NCBI GenBank assembly: GCA_022361095.1
Contig: JAKSBO010000604.1
Location: 1 to 21,123, forward strand
DNA from: Desulfobacterales bacterium
GTDB taxonomy: Bacteria > Desulfobacterota > Desulfobacteria > Desulfobacterales > Desulfobacteraceae
Direction: 5' to 3'
DNA length: 21,123 nucleotides
Numbering within the stretch: the stretch's first letter is position 1; the number at the start of each line of letters is the position of its first letter. The translations under genes and the position numbers were made by a program. The notes under the pieces are model-generated. The model saw only the letters and a program-made list of their open reading frames with translations. It was not told where the DNA came from and ran no database searches. Of this stretch, positions 1-6,845 are shown piece by piece.

Positions 1-545
1 AGATCAAAAATGGAGGAGATTTTTTCTCCGATATAGTCGTTGAACCTGGATACCACCACCTGGTTGAGGTAATCGCTGACATCGGCACTTGTATAAATGC
101 CCTGGGTGCCGGCCAGGGTGTTGATGAACAGAACCGGCTGGACAATTTTCAAGTTAAAAACACCAAAGGCCCTGAGCCTTACCAGGCCCAGATCCTTGTC
201 CTTGAATGCCACCGGATCACGGGTTCCCCATTTCAGGTTGGTAAAGGTTTTCAAATTGGCAAAAAAGACTTCGGCTTTGAGCGGGCTTTCCATGGCCCAG
301 GGAAGGCTTGCAATTTTTGTTAAAATAGGGATGTTTGCGGTTTTTAAGGTGTGCCGCCCGGGGCCAAAGGCGCCAACGGCTTTACCCTGGTAAAAAAATA
401 CCGCAGCCTGGCTTTCCCGGACAATAAGCTGGGCCCCGAATTTGATTTCGCCGGAGCCTTTTTCCGGAAGTCGGTGAACCAGCTCCCGTCCGGTTTGGTC
501 AAACCACTCCAGCACTTCAAGAAAAATGAGGTTGTCGCTTCCCAT
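1..545 (-). CDS. SPFH-domain protein, YdjI/virion-core-like (3' end missing)
   Basis: The visible 181 residues begin MGSDNLIFLEVLEWFDQTGR and continue with a block rich in conserved SPFH/band-7 features: a repeated 'LIVRESQAAVFFYQGK' strand pattern, 'LPWAMESPLKAEVFFANLK' and 'KWGTRDPVAFKDKDLGLVRL'. This arrangement matches the bacterial YdjI-type SPFH family (Band_7_1), soluble proteins of uncertain function that often carry a C-terminal zinc ribbon. The start is well supported: a perfect AAGGAGGT lies a few bases upstream (complement of 550-557). The gene leaves the window at base 1, so the rest of the SPFH domain and any zinc ribbon cannot be judged. It diverges from the Fur-FeoA fusion gene. 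The family call is confident. The function is unknown; membrane-stress or scaffold roles known for other SPFH proteins are only analogies. Confidence 0.85.
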   Translation of the reverse strand, partial: MGSDNLIFLEVLEWFDQTGRELVHRLPEKGSGEIKFGAQLIVRESQAAVFFYQGKAVGAFGPGRHTLKTANIPILTKIASLPWAMESPLKAEVFFANLKTFTNLKWGTRDPVAFKDKDLGLVRLRAFGVFNLKIVQPVLFINTLAGTQGIYTSADVSDYLNQVVVSRFNDYIGEKISSIFD

Positions 546-666
546 GGGCACCTCCTTGCAATTTTTTGAGCAGGGTTAAGTTTAAGAAAAAAATGTTTAT
601 ATTTTAAATGAAGCTGCCAACCGCTGTCAAACGGTATTGGGTGCAGGGGATTGGAAATTAGCCATA

Positions 667-695
667 TTGACAAGGTCTTGGACCTATATTATTTA
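667..695 (+). promoter_or_regulatory. Candidate promoter of the Fur-FeoA gene
   Basis: A perfect TTGACA (667-672) is followed after 17 bases by TATTTA (690-695), inside an AT-rich stretch. The -10 match is weak. The 282-base divergent spacer 546-827 holds this element and, on the other strand, the ribosome-binding site of the SPFH gene. No convincing 19-bp Fur box is visible. Confidence 0.3.
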
Positions 696-827
696 TATGC
701 TCTTTAATGAAAGGGTTAATGTGACTTTCGTTTTAGCTGCATGTTTTGTTGCATGGTGAGCCTGGCTGCTGATAGACCAGGGCGGCCCATGGCCGTGAGT
801 ATGGGTGTGCAAAGGGGAACTTGAAAT

Positions 828-1799
828 ATGCCGGATCGGCATCAGCAGGAAAAAGAGCAGTTCCGCCGCCTTTTTGGCCAGCGGGGGTTTGACCGTTTTG
901 AAGAGCGGTTCCGGATACTGGAATCCTTTTTGACATTGGAAGGCCATGTCAGTCTTGCCCGGATCGCCGATCAGGTCAGGCAGGACGGCCTGCGTGTGGA
1001 TAATGAATTCCTGCAGCAGTGCATGGATCAGTTGTGCCGGTTCGGATTTGCCAGCCAAGTGGTGTTTGACCGGGATGAAACCATGCTCTACGAACATCGG
1101 CACCTCGGGGTGCACCATGATCATATGATCTGCACCAAATGCGGTGTAATTATTGAGTTCAATGATGACGCATTGGAGGACCTTCAGGAAAAACTTGCTG
1201 CCGAATACGGTTTTTTCATGCTTCAGCATAAAATGGAGATTTATGGCCTCTGCGGGCAGTGCATGGCCCAACGGGACGATTTAATATCCTTGTCCAGGGC
1301 AAGAATCGGAGAACGGGTTGAGATTGTCAATGTGGCGGCCGGCAGGAAAATGCAGATGCGATTCGCTTCCATGGGGCTTCGCACGGGTATCATTGTTGAA
1401 ATTATTTCCAATGCCGTTGGGGGGCAGATTGTCATTGCCTCCGATTGCAACCGCCTGATTCTGTGTGCAGGCATGGCTGCCAAGATCTGGGTTCGCCCCG
1501 AAAAAAGATCCGAGGGGGCACCCAAAGACGGGACTGGCGGGGCGCTCTTGCCGTTTTTTAATGAGTCCCTGCCGATTTTCCGGATGACACCGGGGAGACA
1601 GGGCAGTGTTGCCCGGGTGAACGGCGGGCACTTTTCACGGCGCCGGCTGGGCAAGATGGGGTTTCATCCGGGTGTTGTTGTACGGGTAATCAATAACAGC
1701 CCATCGTCAGATTCCATTGAGGTCATGGTACGGGGGCATCGGTTTTCGTTGTCTGAAAAGGATGCCTCAAAAATTTTTGTTGAGAACATTACGCCGTAA
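828..1799 (+). CDS. Fur-FeoA-FeoA fusion regulator (323 aa)
   Basis: Residues 1-148 form a Fur-family metalloregulator: an N-terminal winged-helix region, H40 in 'GHVSLARIADQV', the metal motif HHDHMICTKCG (96-106) and a second CXXC (C142, C145), giving the four-cysteine structural zinc site. Residues about 152-224 form one FeoA domain (SH3-like, 'MRFASMGLRTGIIVEII') and 245-320 a second ('RRRLGKMGFHPGVVVRVI'), joined by a charged linker. Fur proteins repress iron-uptake genes when Fe2+ binds. FeoA is normally a small separate cytoplasmic partner of the FeoB ferrous-iron transporter, or a C-terminal module of DtxR-type repressors. No feoB is visible nearby. Start: ATG 828 with AAGGGGA about 10 bases upstream. 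The frame is continuous, so this is a real fusion and not two overlapping genes. The role of the FeoA pair (ligand sensing, dimer control or FeoB contact) is unknown. Confidence 0.9.
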   Translation: MPDRHQQEKEQFRRLFGQRGFDRFEERFRILESFLTLEGHVSLARIADQVRQDGLRVDNEFLQQCMDQLCRFGFASQVVFDRDETMLYEHRHLGVHHDHMICTKCGVIIEFNDDALEDLQEKLAAEYGFFMLQHKMEIYGLCGQCMAQRDDLISLSRARIGERVEIVNVAAGRKMQMRFASMGLRTGIIVEIISNAVGGQIVIASDCNRLILCAGMAAKIWVRPEKRSEGAPKDGTGGALLPFFNESLPIFRMTPGRQGSVARVNGGHFSRRRLGKMGFHPGVVVRVINNSPSSDSIEVMVRGHRFSLSEKDASKIFVENITP

Positions 1800-1906
1800 C
1801 TTTCTTATTTCCAAGACAGGGAAGCGTGTGTTCCCGGCATTCCGCAAGTCTTGAAAATTTCAGCCCGGCCAATTACGGGTGATGCTTGAAGCAAAGGATT
1901 GCAATG

Positions 1907-1928
1907 CCTTGCATGCCAAGGTGTTTTT
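1907..1928 (+). terminator. Weak candidate terminator after the Fur-FeoA gene
   Basis: CCTTG (1907-1911) and CAAGG (1917-1921) form a short stem with a five-base loop, followed by TGTTTTTCT. The stem is only 5 bp, so strength is doubtful. The rest of the spacer 1800-1979 shows only minor dyads such as GGGAA/TTCCC. Confidence 0.3.
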
Positions 1929-1979
1929 CTGATATAGCAGGGACGGCGTGATTGAAACTGGAGTCGACCGGAGATAGTT

Positions 1980-2435
1980 ATGTATCGTATGAAAAAAGAA
2001 TATGTTCTCGTAATTTCAGCTTGTCATCTTTTTGTTTTTTTGTGTGCCGGCATTGCGGCGGCCTCGGAACGGTTATCGGTAATATCCTCTGTTGCCAATT
2101 TGAGAAACGGTTCGGGCACCAAATATAAGGTGCTGTGGCAGGTGGAGAAGTATCACCCTTTTCTTGTGATCAATAAAAAACAGGACTGGTATGAGGTCAA
2201 AGATTTTGAAGGGGATACGGCCTGGATTTATAAAACCCTGCTGGGGAAAACGGATACGGTGATTTCCACAAAATCAAAGTGCAATGTCCGCTCAAAACCC
2301 GATAAATCCGGCGATATTGTGCTTCGGGTTGAGAGGGGCGTTCCCTTCCGCGTGCTTTCCCGTAAAGGAGACTGGATTAAAATTGAGCATGCTGACGGTG
2401 AAGTCGGATGGATTTATAAGAGCCTGGTGTGGTAG
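1980..2435 (+). CDS. Exported protein with two bacterial SH3 domains (151 aa)
   Basis: The protein has an N-terminal signal peptide (basic MYRMKK, hydrophobic core about 8-25, probable cleavage near AAA-S at 28/29). Two SH3b repeats follow. The first is about 31-88 ('VANLRNGSGTKYKVLWQV' to 'AWIYKTLL') and the second about 91-151 ('CNVRSKPDKSGDIVLRV' to 'GWIYKSLVW'). Each ends with the typical G/D-x-x-W-I-Y-K strand. Such proteins usually bind peptidoglycan or act as periplasmic adaptors; there is no catalytic domain. ATG 1980 is preferred over ATG 1989 because GGAG lies 7 bases before it. The stop codon is followed one base later by a structured repeat. The specific role is unknown. Confidence 0.85.
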   Translation: MYRMKKEYVLVISACHLFVFLCAGIAAASERLSVISSVANLRNGSGTKYKVLWQVEKYHPFLVINKKQDWYEVKDFEGDTAWIYKTLLGKTDTVISTKSKCNVRSKPDKSGDIVLRVERGVPFRVLSRKGDWIKIEHADGEVGWIYKSLVW

Positions 2436-2436
2436 T

Positions 2437-2580
2437 TAGTGCCTGACGAAAACCGTAATTTTTGCCGATTACGGCGTTGGTCTGAAATTTTAATCCTCGA
2501 AATACCCCTTGTATTCCTCCGGTTAAAATTTCACCCTGCCTTGTACTCAACAAAATTTTCAGATTTTCGTTCAGACACTA
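2437..2580. repeat. Palindromic intergenic repeat, copy 1
   Basis: The ends are inverted: GTGCCTGACGAAAA (2439-2452) against TTTTCGTTCAGACAC (2564-2578), differing by one change and one inserted base. Inside are a perfect hairpin CCGTAAT/ATTACGG (2453-2459 and 2468-2474) and a perfect 11-bp inner stem TGAAATTTTAA/TTAAAATTTCA (2483-2493 and 2523-2533). A stretch AAAATTTTCAGA near 2554-2565 could pair with the same left arm. The order of outer ends, CGGCGTTG block and inner stem matches copy 2 at 3307-3450. It begins one base after the stop codon of the SH3 gene. No protein is encoded, and it resembles a non-autonomous, MITE- or ERIC-like element. Confidence 0.75.
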
Positions 2581-2613
2581 GTTAGATAATTAATTTTTAT
2601 AAGGTAAAATTTC

Positions 2614-3309
2614 ATGGCAAATCAAGGCGTATCAAATGAGCGGAAAAAAGAATTGGCACAGATGGATCCATTTCAGGAGAGTCTGCACAAGTTCGTCGAA
2701 TGGGCCACTGTCCACAAAAAATTATTAATGATTTCAACCGGTGTGCTGGTTGGTACGGTGATTGTTTTTTCTGCGATTATATTCAGCTTTAAGCAGTCTG
2801 AAATCAAGGCATCCGAACTGGCTGCCAACGCCTATGAAACATATGAACAGCAATTTTCCAAAGACCGGGATGCCCGCAAAGGTTATGATGCGGTTAAAGA
2901 TGATTTTCAAACACTTTTTGATGAATATCCGAATACAAGTGCCGGGCGCATGGCCCTGATCAACTTCGGGAAAATATGTTTTGATGCCAAGCATTACGAT
3001 CAGGCATATGATTTATATGACAAGGCACTGTCAACTGTGGGAGATAAGGCCGGCGTAAAGAATTTTTTACTTTGCGCCCTGGGGAACATATGTGAATTAA
3101 AAAATGATTTTGAACAGGCAAAATCTTATTACTTGCAGGTGGATGAGGGGTCATCTGATCTTTTAAAGGATGATGCCCGGTTTGCCCTGGCATTGATTTA
3201 TGAAAAACTTAACGATACGGATGCCGGGCGCCGGATGTACGAAAAAATTGCCGAAAGCCCGGGGACTTCCATGTATAAGGACATAGCCCAGGCCCGGCTC
3301 TATAAATAG
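2614..3309 (+). CDS. Membrane-anchored TPR protein, YfgM-like (231 aa)
   Basis: A cytoplasmic N-terminus (1-36) is followed by one transmembrane helix (about 37-58, 'LLMISTGVLVGTVIVFSAII'). The rest is helical with tetratricopeptide-like repeats ('YDQAYDLYDKALSTVGDKAG', 'FEQAKSYYLQVDEGSSDLLK', 'DDARFALALIYEKLNDTDAG'). This layout matches the YfgM/TPR_21 family of inner-membrane proteins whose TPR domain faces the periplasm; in E. coli YfgM associates with the Sec translocon and periplasmic chaperones. Here bamB and engA, its usual companions elsewhere, are absent, so the function is open. ATG 2614 has AAGG upstream. Its TAG stop is the first three bases of repeat copy 2. Confidence 0.75.
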   Translation: MANQGVSNERKKELAQMDPFQESLHKFVEWATVHKKLLMISTGVLVGTVIVFSAIIFSFKQSEIKASELAANAYETYEQQFSKDRDARKGYDAVKDDFQTLFDEYPNTSAGRMALINFGKICFDAKHYDQAYDLYDKALSTVGDKAGVKNFLLCALGNICELKNDFEQAKSYYLQVDEGSSDLLKDDARFALALIYEKLNDTDAGRRMYEKIAESPGTSMYKDIAQARLYK

Positions 3310-3450
3310 TGTTTGAACGAAACGTAACCCACCTGCGGCGTTGCTGCACAAAGCTGCCAAATTATAAGATCGGGATTCACGTACTATAATACGCTCCGGT
3401 TCCAGCTTTGTTTGCGTCTTGCATCCGGGCAACTTTTCGTCCAAACACCG
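3307..3450. repeat. Palindromic intergenic repeat, copy 2
   Basis: The terminal inverted repeat is GTGTTTGAACGAAA (3309-3322) against TTTCGTCCAAACAC (3435-3448), 13 of 14 paired. An inner stem CAAAGCTG (3349-3356) pairs with CAGCTTTG (3403-3410). It shares the block CGGCGTTG and the overall layout with copy 1, but the inner stem has a different sequence that is still self-complementary. The first base of the element coincides with the T of the TAG stop codon of the TPR gene. Confidence 0.75.
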
Positions 3451-3483
3451 GGTATATAGGAACGCACTGTATTTAGGTGCAAA

Positions 3484-3520
3484 CTAAAAAAGGCTGCCTG
3501 GGCGGGGCAGCCTTTTTTAG
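3484..3520. terminator. Strong bidirectional intrinsic terminator
   Basis: The arms CTAAAAAAGGCTGCC (3484-3498) and GGCAGCCTTTTTTAG (3506-3520) are perfectly complementary over 15 bp with a 7-base loop. The GC-rich tip followed by a T6 run on both strands makes it work in either direction. It can end the TPR-gene transcript from the left and the response-regulator transcript from the right. Confidence 0.93.
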
Positions 3521-3693
3521 AAAAGGAAAAAAAGATGAAAAACTAACCTTTGGTTAGTGAAAATTATTAAATGCAATTCTCCTGCCATTCAATAAAAAAT
3601 TGCCTGTTATATTTATAACTGCCTGGAACGTATTGATTTGTTTGGATGTTATTTGAAACGTCAGATGATGTCTTTTATGGTTTCGGCATAAAT

Positions 3694-3713
3694 AAGTTCA
3701 ATATTTTGAACTT
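3694..3713. promoter_or_regulatory. Palindrome A of a related pair
   Basis: AAGTTCAA-TATT-TTGAACTT is a perfect 8-bp dyad with a 4-base centre. Its core GTTCAATATTTTGAAC (3696-3711) matches the core of the palindrome at 3772-3787 in 15 of 16 bases. It could be an operator or an RNA hairpin in the 3' trailer of the regulator mRNA. Confidence 0.4.
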
Positions 3714-3766
3714 TAATCAGTTCGTTTTTTAAAAAAGAGCGCGTGATCCATAAATAATAATCTTTT

Positions 3767-3792
3767 CCAGGGTTCAAAATTTTGAACCCTGG
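3767..3792. terminator. 26-bp perfect palindrome directly after the regulator gene
   Basis: The palindrome is perfect across 3767-3792 with core GTTCAAAATTTTGAAC (3772-3787). It begins 7 bases after the stop codon of the minus-strand response regulator. On that strand it is followed by AAAAGATTATT, not a T run, so it is more likely an mRNA-stabilising hairpin or a protein site than a classical terminator. Confidence 0.45.
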
Positions 3793-3799
3793 TTCGGTG

Positions 3800-5191
3800 T
3801 TATTTGTTGTTCAGTTTTAACTCCTTGTCTATATTGAATTTTTTTAGTTTTTGATTCAATCCGCTTTTACCGATGCCAAGGAGCTTTGCCGCTTTGGTCT
3901 GCACATTGCCTGCCCTCTTCATTGCCCTCTGGATCATCCTTTTTTCCACTGCGGCAAGGGTTTCGGAAAGGCCTACGCCATCAGGGATACCGTCAAGCTG
4001 GAGCGTGCCGGATTTGGGGTTGCGGATTTTGGAAGGAAGGTCCGAAATCGTGATTATGCTGCCCGGGGCCAGGATGACGGCCCTTTCAATGACATTCTCC
4101 AGTTCCCTGACGTTGCCTTTCCACTCATAGTCACACAGTTGCTGGACTGCTTCTTTGTCAATACCTGTGACACCTCCGGCCGCCTCCGGCCCCTGGGTAT
4201 ATTTTTCGATGAAATGATTAATAAGCAAAGGAATATCCTCCAGCCTGTCACGCAGGGGGGGGATACGGGCTTTGACCACGTTGAGACGATAGTACAGGTC
4301 TTCCCTGAAGTTTCCTTTTTTGACTTCATCTTCCAGGATTTTGTTGGTGGCAGCTATGAGTCTGAAATCCACAGGGAGGCTAACGGTCCCGCCAACCCGT
4401 TCCACAGTTCGCGCCTGGAGTACCCGCAACAGTTTGACCTGGAGCGGCATGGACAACTCCCCGATTTCATCCAGAAAAAGGGTGCCTTTATCCGCCATTT
4501 CAAACCGGCCTTTTTTCAGCCCCACCGCACCGGTGAATGCCCCTTTTTCATGCCCGAAAAGTTCACTTTCCATAAGAGATTCGGCAAAGGCCGAGCAGTT
4601 CACTGCAACCAGGGGGTGATCCTTGCGCATACTGTTGTAATGAATTGATTTGGCCACAAGTTCTTTGCCGGTGCCGCTCTCCCCTTCAACGAGCACCGAG
4701 GCACTGGTCGGGGCGACCTTTTTGATGATCTCGTACAACGACTGCATGGGCTTGCTTTTACCAATGATGTTGTCAAACTGGTACCGGGACTGGATGGCAT
4801 CTTTTAAAAGCGTGTTCTCCCGGACAATTTTTGACACGGACAGTGCCTTGGCAATGTGTGCAATGAGCGCTTCGTTTTCAAACGGTTTTAAAATAAAGGT
4901 GTAGGCGCCTTTGTGCATGGCCTCCACAGCCTTTTCCACGCTGCCGAATGCAGTCATGATGATCACCGGAAGATCCGGTTTGATCTGTTTGGCCTTTTCC
5001 AAAAGGTCAATACCTGACATACCCGGCATCTTGACATCGGATAGAACCAGGTCAATGGGTTGGGTGTTTAAAATATCCAGTGCTTCCATGCCGCTCGACG
5101 CAGTGAACGGTGCGTAACCTTCTTCGGACAGTACCTCTCCTATGATCATTGGGTAGTGTTTTTCGTCATCAACAATTAATATCTTTTCCAT
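3800..5191 (-). CDS. NtrC-family sigma-54 response regulator (463 aa)
   Basis: The receiver domain (1-120) has the acidic pair D8/D9, phospho-acceptor D52 in 'SDVKMPG' and conserved K102. The AAA+ domain (about 140-375) has Walker A GESGTGKE (170-177), the sigma-54 contact loop GAFTGA (217-222), Walker B 'GTLFLDEIGE' (236-245) and an arginine-finger region. A Fis-type helix-turn-helix closes the protein (about 415-455, 'VQTKAAKLLGIGKSGLNQKL'). When phosphorylated, such proteins form rings that hydrolyse ATP to open promoters bound by sigma-54 RNA polymerase. GGGAG six bases before ATG 5191 supports the start. It lies 17 bases downstream of its cognate kinase gene, so both are one operon. The targets are unknown; the divergent pil operon is a natural candidate, but I see no -24/-12 promoter there. 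Confidence 0.95.
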   Translation of the reverse strand: MEKILIVDDEKHYPMIIGEVLSEEGYAPFTASSGMEALDILNTQPIDLVLSDVKMPGMSGIDLLEKAKQIKPDLPVIIMTAFGSVEKAVEAMHKGAYTFILKPFENEALIAHIAKALSVSKIVRENTLLKDAIQSRYQFDNIIGKSKPMQSLYEIIKKVAPTSASVLVEGESGTGKELVAKSIHYNSMRKDHPLVAVNCSAFAESLMESELFGHEKGAFTGAVGLKKGRFEMADKGTLFLDEIGELSMPLQVKLLRVLQARTVERVGGTVSLPVDFRLIAATNKILEDEVKKGNFREDLYYRLNVVKARIPPLRDRLEDIPLLINHFIEKYTQGPEAAGGVTGIDKEAVQQLCDYEWKGNVRELENVIERAVILAPGSIITISDLPSKIRNPKSGTLQLDGIPDGVGLSETLAAVEKRMIQRAMKRAGNVQTKAAKLLGIGKSGLNQKLKKFNIDKELKLNNK

Positions 5192-5208
5192 TTTTACTCC
5201 CGGATATT

Positions 5209-6642
5209 TTACGGCGCTGCAGGCAGGCGTATTTCCACCCTGGTCCCGCTGGGTTCGGCATTGGTTATGCTGATTTCTCCATGGTGCGCTTGAATAATGT
5301 TTTTTATAATACCTAACCCTAAGCCGGTTCCCATCTCCTTGGTAGTAAAAAAGGGCGTCCAGATTTTCTTTAAAATCTCTTCGTCAATGCCCGGACCTGT
5401 ATCTGTAAAACCGGCATAAACATATCCCGGCTCATACCATGTAGTAATTGTAATGCGCCCATTTTCATAGTCCATGGCCTGAAATGCATTTAGAAAAATA
5501 TTTAAAAATGCCTGGTAGAGCATGGCGGGATCACCGAGAATGTCCGAAGGGTTTTTCTGGTACGCCCGGATGATTTTGATCTTATTATGTTCGTCTGAAG
5601 ACGATAAAAATGCGATGTTTTTTTCTATGATCTCTTCTATCGAACAGGGTCGTAAGTCCGCGATTTTAGGTTTTGCAAAATCAAGAAAATCTGTAATGAT
5701 GCGGTCTAAACGCGTAGATTCTTCAACAATAATTCCCGGGATACTGCTGCCCGGGTCCAATTTGGCCATCTTTTTTTTCATCAACTGCGCAGAGCTTTTT
5801 ATAATGCCTAAGGGGTTGCGAATTTCGTGTGATACGCCGGCCGTCATTTCACCGATTGCGGACAGGTGTTCTGCCTGGCGCAGTTTTTCTTCCAGTTTGA
5901 GGCGTTCCTCGGCCCTGCGCTTAATAATTTTTTCTCCATGCTTTACCACGAATCGAAGAATAAGGAAAAGAATACCCATAATGATGGCGCAACTGACGAC
6001 AATCAATCCCTGGAGTTTGAATACCTGTTGATAATCATTCGATACATCCCTGACAATCTCAATTACGCCGATGACCATCCTGTCCTTTTCCCGGGTGAGT
6101 TGGACTTCTTGCATCAAAGGGGCAAAGGTGACAATTTTTGTCTCTTTGGGGAACCAAAACGTCAGTTCCATCCAGTTGCCTTGCTGAACCAGTTTGGAGA
6201 TAATCTCTTTGTTCATGGCTTTTTCATAGTGGACACCTCCGGCATTTTTTTTACCGATCCGGACTTTATCCAGGCTGTAGGCAATCACATTGTCTGTTGC
6301 ATATATGTTGACCATTTCGACGTGGAAACTGTGCAGGGTGCTTTTAACAACCGTGTCAAGAAGTCTATACTGGTCAGGCTCCCGTAATTTTATCTCACCA
6401 TGTTTGAAAACCACAGGCCAGACAAATCTTAAAAAGATCTGGTGGTTTAGGTTCTCCACTAAAAGCCGGTTATATTCTTTACTTTTCTCAAGCAGTATTT
6501 TTCTTACCCAGTGGGCATTCAACGCTGCGATAACAATGGTTGCCGTTAACATGACAACAAGGCTTGAGACAGTAAAGGCTTTGACGAGGACAAAAGGCCG
6601 GGTACCGGAATTATCGTGTTCTTTGTACTGCTTTTTTTTCAC
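5209..6642 (-). CDS. Membrane sensor histidine kinase (477 aa)
   Basis: Two membrane helices (about 21-42 and 211-233) flank a roughly 165-residue extracytoplasmic sensor region, probably a single Cache-like fold. A short coiled linker leads to HisKA with phospho-acceptor H272 in 'VSHEIRNPLGIIKSSAQL'. The HATPase domain follows, with N-box 'NIFLNAFQAM', G1 'DTGPGI' (414-419), F-box 'FFTTKEMGTG' and G2 'GTGLGLG' (438-444). The layout is that of ZraS/AtoS-type kinases that partner NtrC-like regulators. It differs from the classical pilus kinase PilS, which has six membrane helices. The start appears to be GTG at 6642: an ATG two bases upstream is immediately followed by a stop in its own frame. 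The ligand of the sensor domain is unknown. Confidence 0.93.
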   Translation of the reverse strand: MKKKQYKEHDNSGTRPFVLVKAFTVSSLVVMLTATIVIAALNAHWVRKILLEKSKEYNRLLVENLNHQIFLRFVWPVVFKHGEIKLREPDQYRLLDTVVKSTLHSFHVEMVNIYATDNVIAYSLDKVRIGKKNAGGVHYEKAMNKEIISKLVQQGNWMELTFWFPKETKIVTFAPLMQEVQLTREKDRMVIGVIEIVRDVSNDYQQVFKLQGLIVVSCAIIMGILFLILRFVVKHGEKIIKRRAEERLKLEEKLRQAEHLSAIGEMTAGVSHEIRNPLGIIKSSAQLMKKKMAKLDPGSSIPGIIVEESTRLDRIITDFLDFAKPKIADLRPCSIEEIIEKNIAFLSSSDEHNKIKIIRAYQKNPSDILGDPAMLYQAFLNIFLNAFQAMDYENGRITITTWYEPGYVYAGFTDTGPGIDEEILKKIWTPFFTTKEMGTGLGLGIIKNIIQAHHGEISITNAEPSGTRVEIRLPAAP

Positions 6643-6845
6643 ATGAATCCGTTTCGCTGTTATTGTTATGAAAAATCATTTTTTTTATCTGTTATTCAAA
6701 TTAGTTAAATAGTTTTATTCTACTTGACTTTACGTACATTTCGTATCAAATATATAGTTATATTAACGTAGGATATCAATAATTATTATTTACATTCTTT
6801 GAAGTTTACAGCCTTTGCTACAGCCACAATTGAGGATAGGTGCGT
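6643..6845. promoter_or_regulatory. Divergent control region between the kinase and pilM
   Basis: This AT-rich spacer must hold the promoters of both the two-component operon (leftward) and the pil operon (rightward). TTGACT (6724-6729) with AAATAT 18 bases downstream is a possible sigma-70 promoter toward pilM, but the -10 is poor. No sigma-54 TGGCAC-N5-TTGC signature is visible on either strand. Confidence 0.4.

Larger units (their letters stand above)
3310..3799. other. Gene-free 490-base spacer
   Basis: This spacer between the TPR gene and the converging response regulator holds, in order, repeat copy 2, a strong terminator, a three-codon reading frame ATG AAA AAC TAA (3535-3546) with AAAAGG eight bases upstream, a perfect hairpin ACTAACC-TTT-GGTTAGT (3542-3558) that covers that stop codon, an AT-rich stretch with no recognisable gene, and two related palindromes at 3694-3713 and 3767-3792. 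I see no protein-coding gene of normal size. Confidence 0.7.

Noticed and set aside
344..673. 109-codon minus-strand frame at the left edge
   Set aside because: It lies on the same strand as the SPFH gene but in another frame; the SPFH frame has the perfect ribosome-binding site and family motifs.
546..827. Fur box controlling the Fur-FeoA gene
   Set aside because: The spacer is AT-rich, but no near match to the 19-bp inverted GATAATGAT-type site was found by eye.
693..1271. 192-codon minus-strand frame opposite the Fur-FeoA gene
   Set aside because: It is a shadow of the Fur domain; it crosses the divergent promoter region and resembles no family.
2433..2585. TAGTTAG on both sides of repeat copy 1 as a target-site duplication from transposition
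   Set aside because: The 7-mer overlaps the inverted ends and the stop codon, and copy 2 shows no equivalent duplication, so it cannot be told from chance.
3851..4648. Long plus-strand open frame (265 codons) opposite the response regulator
   Set aside because: It is fully antisense to a gene with all NtrC-family motifs; the translation has no recognisable family and results from codon bias on the coding strand.
5522..6387. Two plus-strand frames of about 170 codons opposite the histidine kinase
   Set aside because: They overlap each other and the well-supported kinase; the translations show no domain or plausible ribosome-binding site.
6643..6845. Sigma-54 promoter in front of pilM controlled by the adjacent NtrC-type regulator
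   Set aside because: No GG/GC pair with the -24/-12 spacing and TTGC context is visible on either strand.
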